Of a stretch of DNA of 60,000 nt, positions 46,473 to 56,650 are shown piece by piece; positions within the stretch are counted from its first letter, which is position 1, and every line of letters starts with the position of its first letter. The stretch covers positions 713,817 through 773,816 of the forward strand of contig CAJNDS010000857.1 of the NCBI GenBank assembly GCA_905221605.1, written 5' to 3'. A program made the position numbers and the translations under genes. This DNA is from Symbiodinium natans. Taxonomy: Eukaryota; Sar; Dinophyceae; Suessiales; Symbiodiniaceae. The notes under the pieces are model-generated. The model searched no databases. It worked only from the letters and a program-made list of their open reading frames with translations, and had not been told where the DNA came from.

Positions 46473-49400
46473 CCCCCATTCTCTTGCAACAACATGACCC
46501 GCTCCACGGTGTCACTCGAGGTCCCGTCAACCCCTTGAGTAATCGGCAAGACGAATACTTGGTGCACACTTCCTTGCAGGTACAGATTCGAACGTGAACT
46601 CGTGCAAAACTCGATCAGCAAAGTTGAATATTCAGTCTCGAGGTCCGGCCCGAGTACAGAATCTAGCACTCCAGACAGCAACAAGCAAGACCTGACTGCT
46701 GGGACCTCTCGGAAATCAATGTTGGTGACATCTTCTAGTCCGAGGGTTGCTGTATGCTTTGCTGTTTGGAGGCGATTTAAATTCTTTGTGAGAAGATCGC
46801 TCACATTCTCGGTTCCGGCCACTCCCTCTACGGCTAACTCGCCGCTATGGACACGGTCTTGGATAAAGCACAACCTCAAGTCTATATGCCGCATGCGCCT
46901 GAGTAGCCCCTCCATGCTGGCGATTTGCCTAGCTGAGGCAGAGTCAGTATACACGCGGTGGGGTTTCCGGAGGGTGCCCCAGATATGCGCCGTCAATTGC
47001 GCAAGTCCTGCCACCTCTTTCGCTGCCTCGGCGATGGCAAACAACTCTGCCTCTGCTGAGCTGAGTGCGACAACGCTTTGCAGGCGGCTGTACCCCTTTA
47101 TGCAGTACCACGTACTGTCCACTGCGATGTAGATTACACCGCCACTGGTGCTTTTCCGGGCTACGCTCATCTCGCTGCCCCAATTGCTGTCGCAATAGGC
47201 CACCAGGCTGGCATTCTGCCCCTCATTGGTCTTGCCATCTCCGAGCGGGAAGATTTGATCTAACAGCGGAAACGCTGCTAACCATCGCAGGAACTTGCGA
47301 AGTGCATCTTCATGCACTTGCCGTGGCATGCTTTGTCCGCGCGACAACATGGAGTGAAAGTACGTTATATCTGAGCGAGTTTGACAGAGCCAGCCTATCT
47401 TCCCTAGGCAACTTCGGAACCGTGAAGCTGCTTCACTGGACAGCTCCTTTGAAGGCTCTTCAACACTCTCCTCATCGTACATACTCCTGATGTCGGGTGT
47501 CGTCAAGGATGCTTTTACGGTGGATATGTCCCATCCGAAGGATGTAAAGACCGACTTCACATACTCAGGCTTCACCCCAAGCATGATCTGTCGTCCATCC
47601 CAACGGATTAAACGACCGAGGAATTCCATCTGCCCATCTTCGATCAGCCTCCCTGTCACTTTGACTTTCAAGACTGAACTCAGGGCTTCGTGGACGTACT
47701 CGAACCCTTTCTCGGTAGAGGACACAATGAGCAAATCATCCACGTACGCTAACATGATGATATACTCCCATCCGGATTCAAGGTTGACCCATCCGCTGAA
47801 AAGCGTCGGTTCAAGCGGACTCGCTTGTAAGCCTAGTGCAGATACGATCCTGTTCAGGTGTCGCTGCCAGCTAAGGCTGGCGGAACGCAAACCGTAGAGC
47901 GCTTTCTCTAGTATCAAGTACGCGGTTTCGCCGCTCTCGAGCGCGAATGTGCTTGGCAACTCGATAATGGTGGGTTCCACTACCTGCGCAAAGAGAAACG
48001 CGGTGGATATGTCGAGGCCGTAAGCCCGCATCTTTCCCTTCGCCGCCCGTGCAAGGACGATCTTGAGGGCTTCCACCGACGCAGTATTAGAACTCAACCC
48101 CAAATCGAGTGCGGATGGTCGGCCATGAGCAAAATCCTTAGCGACTATCCTTGCTCGGACTAGTCCTGGGGCCTTCTGAGTGAGGACCCATCGGGACTTG
48201 ACCGTCCGACAGTTTGGGTTGGCTTTGCGGTATTCATCAATCTCGCTCTTTGATCTTGCATAACCAACTTTCAGACTATCGAGCGCATTCACTTCTTTCT
48301 TGATTCCTTGCCATGTCTCTTCAGGGTCCAGCTGGAAACCTTCCAGGTCGTCGTAGCTGGCTCGAGGTCGATTCACCCACAGAGTCCTGTCTTGGATTCT
48401 CATGTACGCCCCTGCGGACTCATCTTCCCTTTTCTCTTTAACTGAAGAACATACACATGGGTGGTCCTGGAGATTCAACAACTCAACTGCTTCACGCTCG
48501 ACCGACTGCTGTTGCTTGTGGTGCTGTCGTTGTGTTGTTGTGTTCAAGCAAACATACGGGAACTTCTCCACGCTCGACCGACCAACAAGTAAGTGACATG
48601 CTGCTTCGACGTCGTAGTGGTCACAACAAGAAAGTGGTTGTGGTGTGTAGTGGGCGCTCTCGAGCAATTCCTCCAGGTATCGGACTGGGACCCCCTCATG
48701 GAACGTCTGGGGATGCTCTAGAGCGTCTCCCATATCCTCATCCTCAGCCTCGGACGGCTGGTATTCGGATACATTCCAGTCAGCATCCGGCGCTGATATC
48801 TCCGGGATTTCCAAGTCTCCGACTCCTGCTTGCTCAGGATCAAACGCTCGGACCTCCTCTCCTCCAAAGCGTGTTCGCTTGTTCGGCTTCATTTGCTCGT
48901 CATCATCGTATGGGTCTTCTCCAATTATCTCCTCAGGTCTTCGGTCGACCTTCGGTCCTTCATCTAATGCCTCCAGAGCATCATCGATGGAATCACGCAA
49001 CCATTTTTGGTATCTCTTCACACACTTTTGGGAATGCCTGCTCGAACTGACGCCTTCCTGGCATCCGGGGCACTTGGGTGTAACACCACGTTGTCTCACC
49101 CAGTCTATGGGAGGACCTCCACCTGGAACATATGGGAGAAACAGCTCTTTGGTCTTCGGTGCTTCAGGCGGGGGCACGAAGCCATCTAGGGCCTTTGCAC
49201 CGGGCAGAAGATTTGCGTCGAAACGCAACGGGTAGAGCAATTTGAGTCCGGGCGCGATCACCCGTTTCGTCTCCCCACTATCCAAGCGGATTTCCATGGC
49301 ATGACCTGTGCTCCCAAGCACTGGTCCCAAGTAGATCCCTCGAGCATACTTGGCATCCGCGTCAGGTCTTCTAGCCCGCGTTATCTTAGCGTATGCTACC

Positions 49401-50130
49401 GCACCAAACGGATACGTGACTTGCGGTCGCACGCGATCCCCGCGGATCTTCTGCATGGGTGTCATGGTCGACCCTACAGAAACTGAAAACCTGTTGTGCG
49501 TGTGTGCTGCGTATTGAAACAAAAGGTCGAAAACATCCGCACACTCAGCATCCAAAACAACGCCATGTTCCCGCAACTCAAGCTCATGTGTCGCTACGAT
49601 TCCTTTTAGGGTCCTAATGGCTCGTTCTGCTGCTGGTGCATGCCTTTCGGGTGCAAAGCTGTCCTCAGTACCTTCACAAAGATCAGCGAGTCTCGCTGCG
49701 ATGTTCTTCGTGAGTCCCTCTGCATCAGACATGAAATGCGGTTGTTTCACACCAAAGTGCCTGACCCAGGGATGCAAATGTTCTGCTGTTGTTGCTGCGC
49801 TCTCTCCCTCAGGTCTAAAGCAAACTGCAATTGCAAAGCTCATGGTATGAACCAGTACGATGAATGCAAGCTTGCGAAAGAAGCACTGGTCAAGCTGAAA
49901 CTCTCTCGGGTTCAGGTCGCTACGCTTTCGTGCTGGAGTGGTCCCTCTAGTCCGCTGGCAAAACTCACAGTCAGACATGTATGGTACGTGTCCCTGCATG
50001 TGGTGCTGCAGCTCAGCGTGTTTACTACGCACATTGTCCCCAATAATTCCTTCTTCAGTGACTAACTCAAACTGTTGTTGTGGCTGTCGCGTATCGGGCT
50101 CTTTTCTTTCATCTTGGGACAAAGCTGCAA
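46469..50130 (-). CDS. Copia integrase-RT-RNase H polyprotein
   Basis: The open frame extends from 50656, but coding-like sequence starts near 50130 (SLNPILAALSQDERKEPDTR). Integrase: zinc motif LQHHMQGHVPYMSDCEFC, then the catalytic triad D (FQLDQCFF), D (HFMSDAEG) and E (APAAERAIRTLK), with TMTPMQKIRGDR and PFGAVAYAKI after it. RT: KSRWVLTQKAPGLVRARIVA, YGLDISTAFLFA (D), YGLRSASLSWQRHL and MLAYVDDLLIVS (YVDD). RNase H: AYCDSNWGSE, SSAEAELFAIAEA, YTDSASARQIAS, LLTKNL. This arrangement, IN before RT, defines Copia/Ty1. ORF3 overlaps its stop. Confidence 0.88.
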
Positions 50131-50580
50131 GGATTGGGTTGAGGGAGACGGGGAGCGAGAACGATCGCGCTCTTGGCGATCTCGGCGGCGCCTGATGAGT
50201 TCCATGAATGCATGAGAGGGTGCGCCACTCCACGGAATTGGTGTCTCGGGAGTGCGCTCGGGTCGTGGAACCGGAGGTGGCGGAGGGATCGGGAGCGCCA
50301 ACCTTGGCTTGGCGACCGCCCTCGCAGCCTGTATGTTCTCCGATCTTGCTCGGCGCCGGTCTTCGTATGCTTGGCCCGTGAGGATCCCTGTCTCGAGCTC
50401 CATGCGAAGGCTCATTGGGCTGAATGGCCTTCCTGCCGGTGCCACTGTTCCCGATGCTCCTGTTTCCATTGTCTCTGCCACCCTCATCACATTGCCGGAC
50501 AGGTCGCTGGCGGCTTTCGAAGGTGTCAAGCTGACCGGCAGTTGGGCATGGTCCTTCGCCTGCATCCGCAGGAAGCTCTC
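50062..50580 (-). pseudogene. Copia linker coding in another frame
   Basis: In this frame the sequence reads AKPRLALPIPPPPPVPRPE and AFMELIRRRRDRQERDRSRS, low-complexity but coding-like, and bridges the zinc-finger ORF and the integrase frame. It is part of the longest frame of this stretch (to 51834), whose middle third looks like noise. Confidence 0.4.
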
Positions 50581-50582
50581 CC

Positions 50583-51524
50583 TCAAAGGTCCGAGGGCTT
50601 GTAGCCCTTCTGAGGTGTGGCCTGGTGTGCTCGATGCAGCTGCAGATACGGACCACGAAAGCCCAGGTTGGAAAGTGATTCCCGCCAGGGAGGTGTCACT
50701 CGGAGAGCGCTCTTTGCATGCCTGGGCTCGGGGCCCCGGCGGTGCTCCGTGTACACTGCTGTCGGGCCGACCGGTTCCCCCGGCGGCTGCATCATGGAGA
50801 TAGGGGGATCCTTCGGATGTGCTGGGGTCGTTGGAGCTGGAACCCCTGTGGTTGGCCTCCATTCTCCCCAATCCTCGTCGGATTCGTCCACCTCCACCAC
50901 CATTGTCGATGGTCCTGGCCCTGAGCTCGCCGGTGCTGCCGCGGTTGTTTCCTTCGGGTTCGGCTGAGGAAACTCGCCCGAAATGCCGGTCGGTCCCAGC
51001 GTAACCACTGACCGAGCCTTGCCCTCCGTTACTCCAAGTACCAGTTGCTCTGGTTCGGCAAGCGCTTGCTCCCATGTGGCCCAATCCACCGGGTTCTGCG
51101 TCACGTGGAGGCCCACCTTGGAGATGGTCTGCGTGAAGCCCTGCATGTTGGCTTCGTGTGGTTCGCTCATCAAATGGGCTTCGGTGACATACTTCTGGCA
51201 CAGGAGACAAAACAGCGTCACCGGCGTATCCGGTGAGTCGCTGGCTCCCGAAGCTTGTGCCGTCCAAGCTCCTCCGAACCGACGAGCAACCCACGTCGTC
51301 CAGCCTGCCGACGCCCAGCGCCGTTTTCCTCTCCGTGCTGGCGCTGACGATGCCGGCGGGGGGCCGGAGGGCTCCCGAGGATCGACTCCCATGGTCGATT
51401 GATCCACATGGTCCGGCAGCAAGTTCCGCACCGGTCTCACGGCCATGGTTTTCTCCTTGGATTTGATCTTCGGCGTCGGCTTCATCTGCACCATAGCGGG
51501 TCTCTTGGCTGGAGCCTCTGACAT
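50583..51524 (-). CDS. Copia-associated C2H2-type zinc-finger ORF, 313 aa
   Basis: Reads MSEAPAKRPAMVQMKPTPKI, then TLFCLLCQKYVTEAHLMSEPH (CxxC...H...H, a U1-type C2H2 finger), WATWEQALAEPEQLVLG and an acidic DESDEDWGEW patch. It lies between protease and integrase in a third frame. U1-type fingers are not standard Copia parts, so this may be a captured segment or a lineage-specific linker. Frame changes at both ends prevent deciding whether it is a separate protein. Confidence 0.5.
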   Translation of the reverse strand: MSEAPAKRPAMVQMKPTPKIKSKEKTMAVRPVRNLLPDHVDQSTMGVDPREPSGPPPASSAPARRGKRRWASAGWTTWVARRFGGAWTAQASGASDSPDTPVTLFCLLCQKYVTEAHLMSEPHEANMQGFTQTISKVGLHVTQNPVDWATWEQALAEPEQLVLGVTEGKARSVVTLGPTGISGEFPQPNPKETTAAAPASSGPGPSTMVVEVDESDEDWGEWRPTTGVPAPTTPAHPKDPPISMMQPPGEPVGPTAVYTEHRRGPEPRHAKSALRVTPPWRESLSNLGFRGPYLQLHRAHQATPQKGYKPSDL

Positions 51525-51834
51525 CGAAGGATCCGCTTGGAATTCCCGACGACGGTGCTTCCGCCGCTTCCGTCTCTTCCATGATGTACTCTACCGAAGG
51601 AGATGAGGTCGAAGGGTCCAGCCTTGCCGAATCCAGGTCCAGATCCATCTCGTCCCCTCCAGTGGACTCCGCCTCGGCATACGACGCCTGGAGCTCCTCT
51701 CGGAGCGTCTGTGGCAGCTCTATGCCGTGCTGCGCGGCGTGGGCTTCCAACAATATCAGTCTCCTGCGTCTCGCCCCCTGGCGCATGCCTTCCAACTGTT
51801 GAATGCTCCGTTGCATCGTGGCACTCGGATCCAT
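51520..51834 (-). pseudogene. Copia coding segment in another frame
   Basis: Reads MDPSATMQRSIQQLEGMRQG and IELPQTLREELQASYAEAES, then an acidic DEMDLDLDSARLDPS tract. It is helical and coding-like, and plausibly leads into the zinc-finger ORF after a one-base shift near 51520. Confidence 0.4.
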
Positions 51835-51849
51835 AGCGGCGGTCTCCTA

Positions 51850-53479
51850 TCTGTCCTGCTCTAGGAAAACTTCGCCTCTTTGAGCAATCCAAGCTGCCAG
51901 TCTCAACCTCATCAGGGAAATCCTCCAAGCAAGCACGACAGACAACTGTTTCCCTACCATGCTCATGCACAAGACGCTCAACTGCTGGTGTGGTGCTGTT
52001 GTCCTGTTGCTTGTGTGAGATAACGCTGCTGTCATTTTTAAATACAAGCCGCTCGACTGCTGGTGTGGTGCTGTTGTCCTGTTGCTTGTGTGAGATAACG
52101 CTGCTGTCATTTTCAAATACAAGCCACTCGACTGCTGGTGTAGTGCTGTTGTCCTGTTGCTTGTGTGGGATAACGCTGTTGTCTTCACTAAAAATCAAGC
52201 GCTCATCCCTATCAAGCTCACGAACAACTGGCGTATCCACATGACTGAAAAATTGAAGTTGATCCCTCGCAGAGCCGGAAACGTCACCGACTGTCCTTAG
52301 TCTGTCCTTAGCTTCGCCTTGGTCCAGGTCAACATGTTCGTGGCTCGTCTGAAACTCGCAATCAACTACCTCATCAAGACATGAAACATCCAGCAATTCG
52401 GGGTTTTCGGGCTCAACACACACTCTCGCAGAGCTGCGATGACCTCGATTCGAAGTCGAACGATGAAAATCACGACTCGAAGACGACTTGCGAGACCGAC
52501 TTCGACGAAACTGTTCCGTTTTGGCGATCAAATCCTGCGGTTTCAGCGCTAAAGGATGGTCATTCCGAACTGACGCAAGCCAACTAACTGAAGCAAACAT
52601 GGTTGGTCTCAGCGTTACGCCGTGCTTTCGGACGGTAATTACGCCCTGCTGGTCGCACATCGCTGGCTCCCAACCTCCATTCTGACAAAGCAAGTTGATG
52701 TTCAGCAAATTGTGCTTGATCTGATCGGAAATGACGGCTTCAAACCTAGCCCTACACATGTACACAGCGTCACCCTCATGCTCAGAACTGCTCTTCGATG
52801 ATGCTGGGGTGGTGGTTTCAAAGCAAACTTCCACTAAAACATGTGTTGATCCGCCAATTTCAACGGAATCTCCAGTCGCAGTCTCCGCACATGACTTCGG
52901 GCGTCCTTCCAACCAACTCAGGATTTTCACGTGGTCGCTCTCAAGCGTCTCTCTCGTGATGATGTGGAACGAACTACCAGAGTCAATCAGCCAGTAAATG
53001 CGATCATCTGAAGGAAAACTAACCACTTGGTTCGTGAGCATCATACCAAAGTGATATCCCTCCAGAAACGTCTTGATTGATGACTGTGCTTTTCCACTGC
53101 CTTTGGTTGTGGGCTGCGCTGCTGCTTTCGCCGATGTAGACGATGAAGACGATGGTGCCTCTGGCTGCGTCGTAACGGCCTGGCTCGTCGCCGCTGCGGC
53201 TTTGTCCTTCGGAGGTGCCCAGCAGTCGCGTGCCCAGTGTCCAGTCTTCCCGCAGTTCCGGCAGACATCTGTCTTCTTCGCTTCTCTGCTCTTGCTCCGA
53301 GCTCTATCTCCTTTTCCGCCTTGGTCACCTTTCTTGTCCTTTCCTTTCGCTTTGCCACCCTTCTGTCCCTTTTCTCCTTTCTCGCCTTTGTTGCCTTTGT
53401 TGCCCTTGGCCCTTGGGGCCTTTGTTGCTCTTGTCTCTGTCGCCCTTTCCGCCTCTGCCACCCTTGAAGGCATTCGCAT
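51850..53479 (-). CDS. Copia zinc-knuckle and aspartic protease segment
   Basis: From about 53400 the coding continues from gag in a new frame: Lys/Gly-rich (KGNKGNKGEKGEKGQKGG), then the CCHC knuckle CRNCGKTGHWARDC, then the protease active site IYWLIDSGSSFHII (DSGS). A long linker carries three copies of a 25-residue repeat (DSSVISHKQQDNSTTPAVER) and CRACLEDFPDE. The remaining frame to 51482 looks like noise, so I end the real segment near 51850. It processes the polyprotein and, through the knuckle, binds RNA. Confidence 0.75.
51971..52195 (-). repeat. 75-bp in-frame tandem repeat, three copies
   Basis: Units begin at 51971, 52046 and 52121, each 25 codons, with few differences. The period preserves the reading frame, so the expansion was tolerated in the protein linker. 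Confidence 0.9.
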
Positions 53480-54758
53480 ACCCGGATGCCCCTTCTCTCT
53501 GGAAGTCCATCACACGAAGCTGCTCGTCGTAAAACTGCAAACCAGTCATCAGCTCACCCATGCTCTTTGTTGAGTGATGGAGGAGCAGATATCTCTTGGT
53601 CTCAGAATCCAAGTGCTTCATCAGGCACAGGACTCCCTCTTGTTCTCCGATGAGCAACTCCGGGAAGCGATGCTTCACCTGCGCCTCGAACTTGAGAAGC
53701 TCGGTGGTGTACCACCTGGCGACATCAAGTGGTCGCTTGAGATGCTTTGGTGGCACCAGGCCTAACGCCTGTTCGCGGAGGGCCTGTCCCTCCACTCTGG
53801 AGCGAACTGACAATTCGTTGTTCAACGAGCGCCAGAGTTCGTATCCGGCACTTGCTCCCATTTGTTTCACCTCGATGAGATGCACCAAATCTTGCCCACG
53901 TTGGAACTTGCTCATGGACTGACGAAGCAAAAACCAAAGTTTGGTTGACCGGGCTGCTTTCCCGGCTTCAAGCCTCACTTGCAAGACTTCCACATTGCTA
54001 CTGATCGCTTCTTGCAATTCCGTAGCGTAGCGGTCGTCGAGCAAACAAAGCCAACTCGTAAGTTCGTCTCTGTAGGCCGTCCAAACTCGGATTTCAGCAT
54101 GTCTGCTTGTCATGGACGCATAGTTCAGCTGAGGCAACTGTGGAATGTAACCCTCTGCTCTCTTGTTTCGTACACCAGAGTCTACTTCCATGTCCACAGG
54201 AGTCGATGCATTCGCAGGTGCTGCTGAGGGGTCTCCTCCAGGTGTAGGACTCGTCGACGATGAAGCTGCAGCTGCTGCAATATGCGCATTGGCAGCATTC
54301 GCACTTGCAAGCTGCAATGCTTGCGTAAGCATGGCACTCATCTGTTGAAGTTGAGCTGCCTGCTGTCGGATCTGCTCGTCCTGCGCTTGCAGCATTGCTC
54401 TCGTGAACTCCATCTGTTGAGCTACTCCAGGTGCAACGGGCAACTGCATATTCGGAACTTGAAGGGGTTCTTGTGGTGCCGTCTGAGGGGTGTTCCCATC
54501 TGGTAGAACTGAGGTCCAAACGAAGGCACAGCCCCGACTGGTGGCTGATGGCCTGCTCCAGTCGTAGCTGTCCACTGCCTTGGGTCTACTCCGCGTGGAA
54601 CTGAAGCTGGTCGCGCTGGCAAAGACCTTTCCACGTTCTCTTCTCCCACGGGCACTTGGTGACCTTGCACCAGAAAGCCCTGTGGAACTCAGGCTGCTTG
54701 CACTGCGGCCTCTCGGAGAACGGTCTCGTCCAGGCACACGTTCTTCACCAGTGTCCAT
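53325..54758 (-). CDS. Copia gag, about 450-477 aa
   Basis: Capsid protein. ATG at 54756-54758, 13 bases after the primer-binding site. It has a basic Ser/Arg-rich N terminus and a Gln/Ala-rich stretch with coiled-coil character (QQMEFTRAMLQAQDEQIRQQ). The capsid-like core has RVWTAYRDELTSWLCLLDDR, LWFLLRQSMSKFQRGQDLVH, YELWRSLNNEL and LMTGLQFYDEQLRVMDF, resembling the UBN2/retrotran-gag fold of Copia elements. The C terminus becomes Gly/Lys-rich, and near 53400 the better reading passes to the protease frame (at GGCCCCAAGGGCCAAGGGC on the minus strand). Confidence 0.8.
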   Translation of the reverse strand: MDTGEERVPGRDRSPRGRSASSLSSTGLSGARSPSARGRRERGKVFASATSFSSTRSRPKAVDSYDWSRPSATSRGCAFVWTSVLPDGNTPQTAPQEPLQVPNMQLPVAPGVAQQMEFTRAMLQAQDEQIRQQAAQLQQMSAMLTQALQLASANAANAHIAAAAASSSTSPTPGGDPSAAPANASTPVDMEVDSGVRNKRAEGYIPQLPQLNYASMTSRHAEIRVWTAYRDELTSWLCLLDDRYATELQEAISSNVEVLQVRLEAGKAARSTKLWFLLRQSMSKFQRGQDLVHLIEVKQMGASAGYELWRSLNNELSVRSRVEGQALREQALGLVPPKHLKRPLDVARWYTTELLKFEAQVKHRFPELLIGEQEGVLCLMKHLDSETKRYLLLHHSTKSMGELMTGLQFYDEQLRVMDFQREGASGYANAFKGGRGGKGDRDKSNKGPKGQGQQRQQRRERRKGTEGWQSERKGQER

Positions 54759-54771
54759 GCTGGAGCACGAA

Positions 54772-54783
54772 GCTCCGCCACCA
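54772..54783 (-). other. Candidate primer-binding site
   Basis: TGGTGGCGGAGC on the minus strand directly follows the LTR. It resembles the complement of an initiator tRNA-Met 3' end (TGGTATCAGAGC-like, 9 of 12). Position and the leading TGG support it. Confidence 0.6.
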
Positions 54784-55009
54784 CGTTGAAACTCGTGGCA
54801 CAGCTACGGGGCCCAAGGGATCTCAGGTCAAGACTACACTCAACCCTCACAGCACGAAGTGCGGACTCTTTTTCACTGCGCTGTTCACAGCTTCTCGAGC
54901 TCCGCTCGTCTTGAGCCAATGCGAGCACGGCTCTCCAGCTTCAAACACTGTCTGCCAGACATGGGAAAACAAAGGTACTTCAGGTGAAAACACTCAGCCA
55001 TGGAACTTC
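54784..55009 (-). repeat. 5' LTR of the Copia element
   Basis: 226 bp defined by match to 35958-36183; only about two interior mismatches. It lies immediately upstream of the primer-binding site and gag. The ends read GAAGTTCC...TTTCAACG rather than TG...CA, so exact termini may be shifted by a few bases. Confidence 0.75.
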
Positions 55010-55416
55010 CAGGGGACTCTCCCGCTTCCTGCGGCGCAAGTGGGGTCCCCGCCTGCTTGGGTTTCCCTGATGGCTCTGATTGGAACGAAGCAGTCAAGCT
55101 TTGGCCGTCGGGACTTGTGAACCTTCTCGTGAACGGTGGCTGGTGCTGAAGGTATTCGCATCGGTGGCTGCATGATGGTGGTTTTGTGAATCTGGCAACG
55201 TCGCATTTTGCGACGCACCTGCGCACTCGGTGCTACATGTGTGCTGTGCCTCTTCGACGATTTCGAGCACTGAGTGCACAGGGTGACCCAGCTTCGGCGC
55301 GCTGGCTTGTGGACACTTCTACACCCGGTGACTTGGCAGGGAGCCCCACTTGTAGAACAACCTGGCCCTCTTGTGGCTCTTGAGGGTCACCCTCGTCTGA
55401 GCTTGGCCTGAGCAGG
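55010..55416 (+). other. Flank beyond the Copia LTR with a first hydrolase-like fragment
   Basis: Near 55045-55105 the + strand reads like AGSPPAW...PDGSDW (with frame changes), matching the hydrolase gene at about 26890. Near 55164-55290 is a segment repeated at 56528-56650. No intact frame. Confidence 0.5.
55164..55290 (+). repeat. Dispersed repeat, copy 1
   Basis: CATGATGGTGGTTTTGTGAA and GAATCTGGCAACGTCGCATT recur at 56528 with a few changes, followed in both by a TCGAGCACTGAGT-like phrase. Confidence 0.7.
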
Positions 55417-55627
55417 GCAAGTGGGCTCCCCGCCCGCGTGGATGTTGCCTGAAGGCTCTGATTGGACCAAAGTAGCAACACCATGGAGATCCTTGCACTT
55501 CGGCCGGGCTCATCGTGGGTGCTGCCGACCTCCTGGCTGCAGGAGGCGGGCAAGCGACCTGGATCGACAGAGGTCGAAGGGCTTGAGCGCCGCCTCCCCT
55601 CTGTAGGAGGGCGGCCTCGGCCCTGAG

Positions 55628-55662
55628 TTTAGGGTTTAGGGTTTAGGGTTTAGGGTTTAGGG
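55628..55662 (+). repeat. Interstitial telomeric array (TTTAGGG)5
   Basis: Five perfect TTTAGGG units. This is the plant/alveolate-type telomere repeat and supports a dinoflagellate source. It lies inside the split hydrolase-like copy. Confidence 0.95.
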
Positions 55663-56045
55663 CGTCTCGCCGCGCAGCGGCAGCAAGTACCATGTGTAAA
55701 TGGCGCCCCTACACACCCAGGGGGGTGTGGGGGGGCGGCAAGGCATCTTTTCAATGTAATCCAACAATTTCATTGGTGCTGGGCTCTTTCTGCCCACCCG
55801 CTGTGAGTTTTCACAGGCCACCACCCAAAACGTGATGTGAGCCCATCTCCTTACCGACGTACCTCGCTGGTTTGGGTTTGGAGGGACCTGATGCGTGCCG
55901 ATGCGCAGGCCAGCGCCAAGGCTGCGTGGCCTTGTGTGAGATGCCTGGACTGGGAGGTTCCTCGTTGTCATTACTCTGTGGCGTTAAGGGTTTGGTAACT
56001 CGTTGTGGACTCTCCCCGTGGAATCGGTAGCTGCAGCTTCTCTTG

Positions 56046-56392
56046 TCGTGTGCGGGCACCTCTCTGGGGGGGCACTTGTACGCCAGGTTGACTGGAGAAC
56101 CCTGTGCTCGGAGCTACTCCATTGGCTGACCATCATGGCGTACCCTGGGCCGGTCTTGCCTTGATTGTTCTTGCTGTGAAGTCCCCACTTGCTGACCTCC
56201 ATGGGGCTTATGCCCCCTGTGCCGGGCGCGGACACCTCTCGTGGTGGGCACTTGTACGCCAAGGTGAATGGAGCACCCAAAACTCGGAGCTACTCCACTG
56301 GCTGACCACCATGGAGTGCCCTGGGCCGGTCTTGCCTTGATTGTTCTTGCTGTTAAGTCCCCACTGGCTGACCACCATGGGGCATATGCACA
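56046..56392 (+). repeat. Tandem duplication of about 172 bp
   Basis: Copies near 56046-56215 and 56220-56392 share CTCGGAGCTACTCCA, TGGGCCGGTCTTGCCTTGAT and TGTTCTTGCTGT. No coding content recognised. Confidence 0.85.
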
Positions 56393-56527
56393 TCTTTCAT
56401 CCCCCCTAGGGAGTCTGACTTGCAACATCCTTTCGCCATTGAGTGTCGGTTGTCTGTCCTTGACAACGAGTACGTGATCCGAACCTCTTCTGATGACCTC
56501 GGTTTGAATAACCGCTGTCGCACCAGT

Positions 56528-56650
56528 GGCTACATGATGGTGGTTTTGAGAATCTGGCAATGTCGCAATTTGCGATTCCCCCACAAGCTCTGTGCTTCCT
56601 TGTGAACCGGGACTTCATTGACGACCTCGAGTACTGAGTCCGTGGGGTAT
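56528..56650 (+). repeat. Dispersed repeat, copy 2
   Basis: Counterpart of 55164-55290, about 1,364 bp downstream; the first 50 bp are close to 90 percent identical by eye. Confidence 0.7.

Larger units (their letters stand above)
45996..55009 (-). mobile_element. Copia-type LTR retrotransposon (degraded)
   Basis: On the minus strand: 5' LTR (55009-54784), primer-binding site, gag, CCHC knuckle, aspartic protease, a repeat-bearing linker, integrase, RT, RNase H and ORF3. Coding moves among three frames at least five times, so this copy is probably inactive unless the frames are joined by splicing or frameshifting. No 3' LTR lies next to ORF3; a matching LTR occurs at 35958-36183 beyond nested LINEs. 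Confidence 0.85.

Noticed and set aside
50600-51500. Middle third of the 590-codon frame at 50062-51834
   Set aside because: Composition there is typical of a shadow frame; the overlapping C2H2-finger frame is the credible coding in this interval.
35958-55014. Proven target-site duplication for the Copia element
   Set aside because: Bases outside the two LTR copies do not match under any boundary I tried, so pairing of the LTRs stays unproven.
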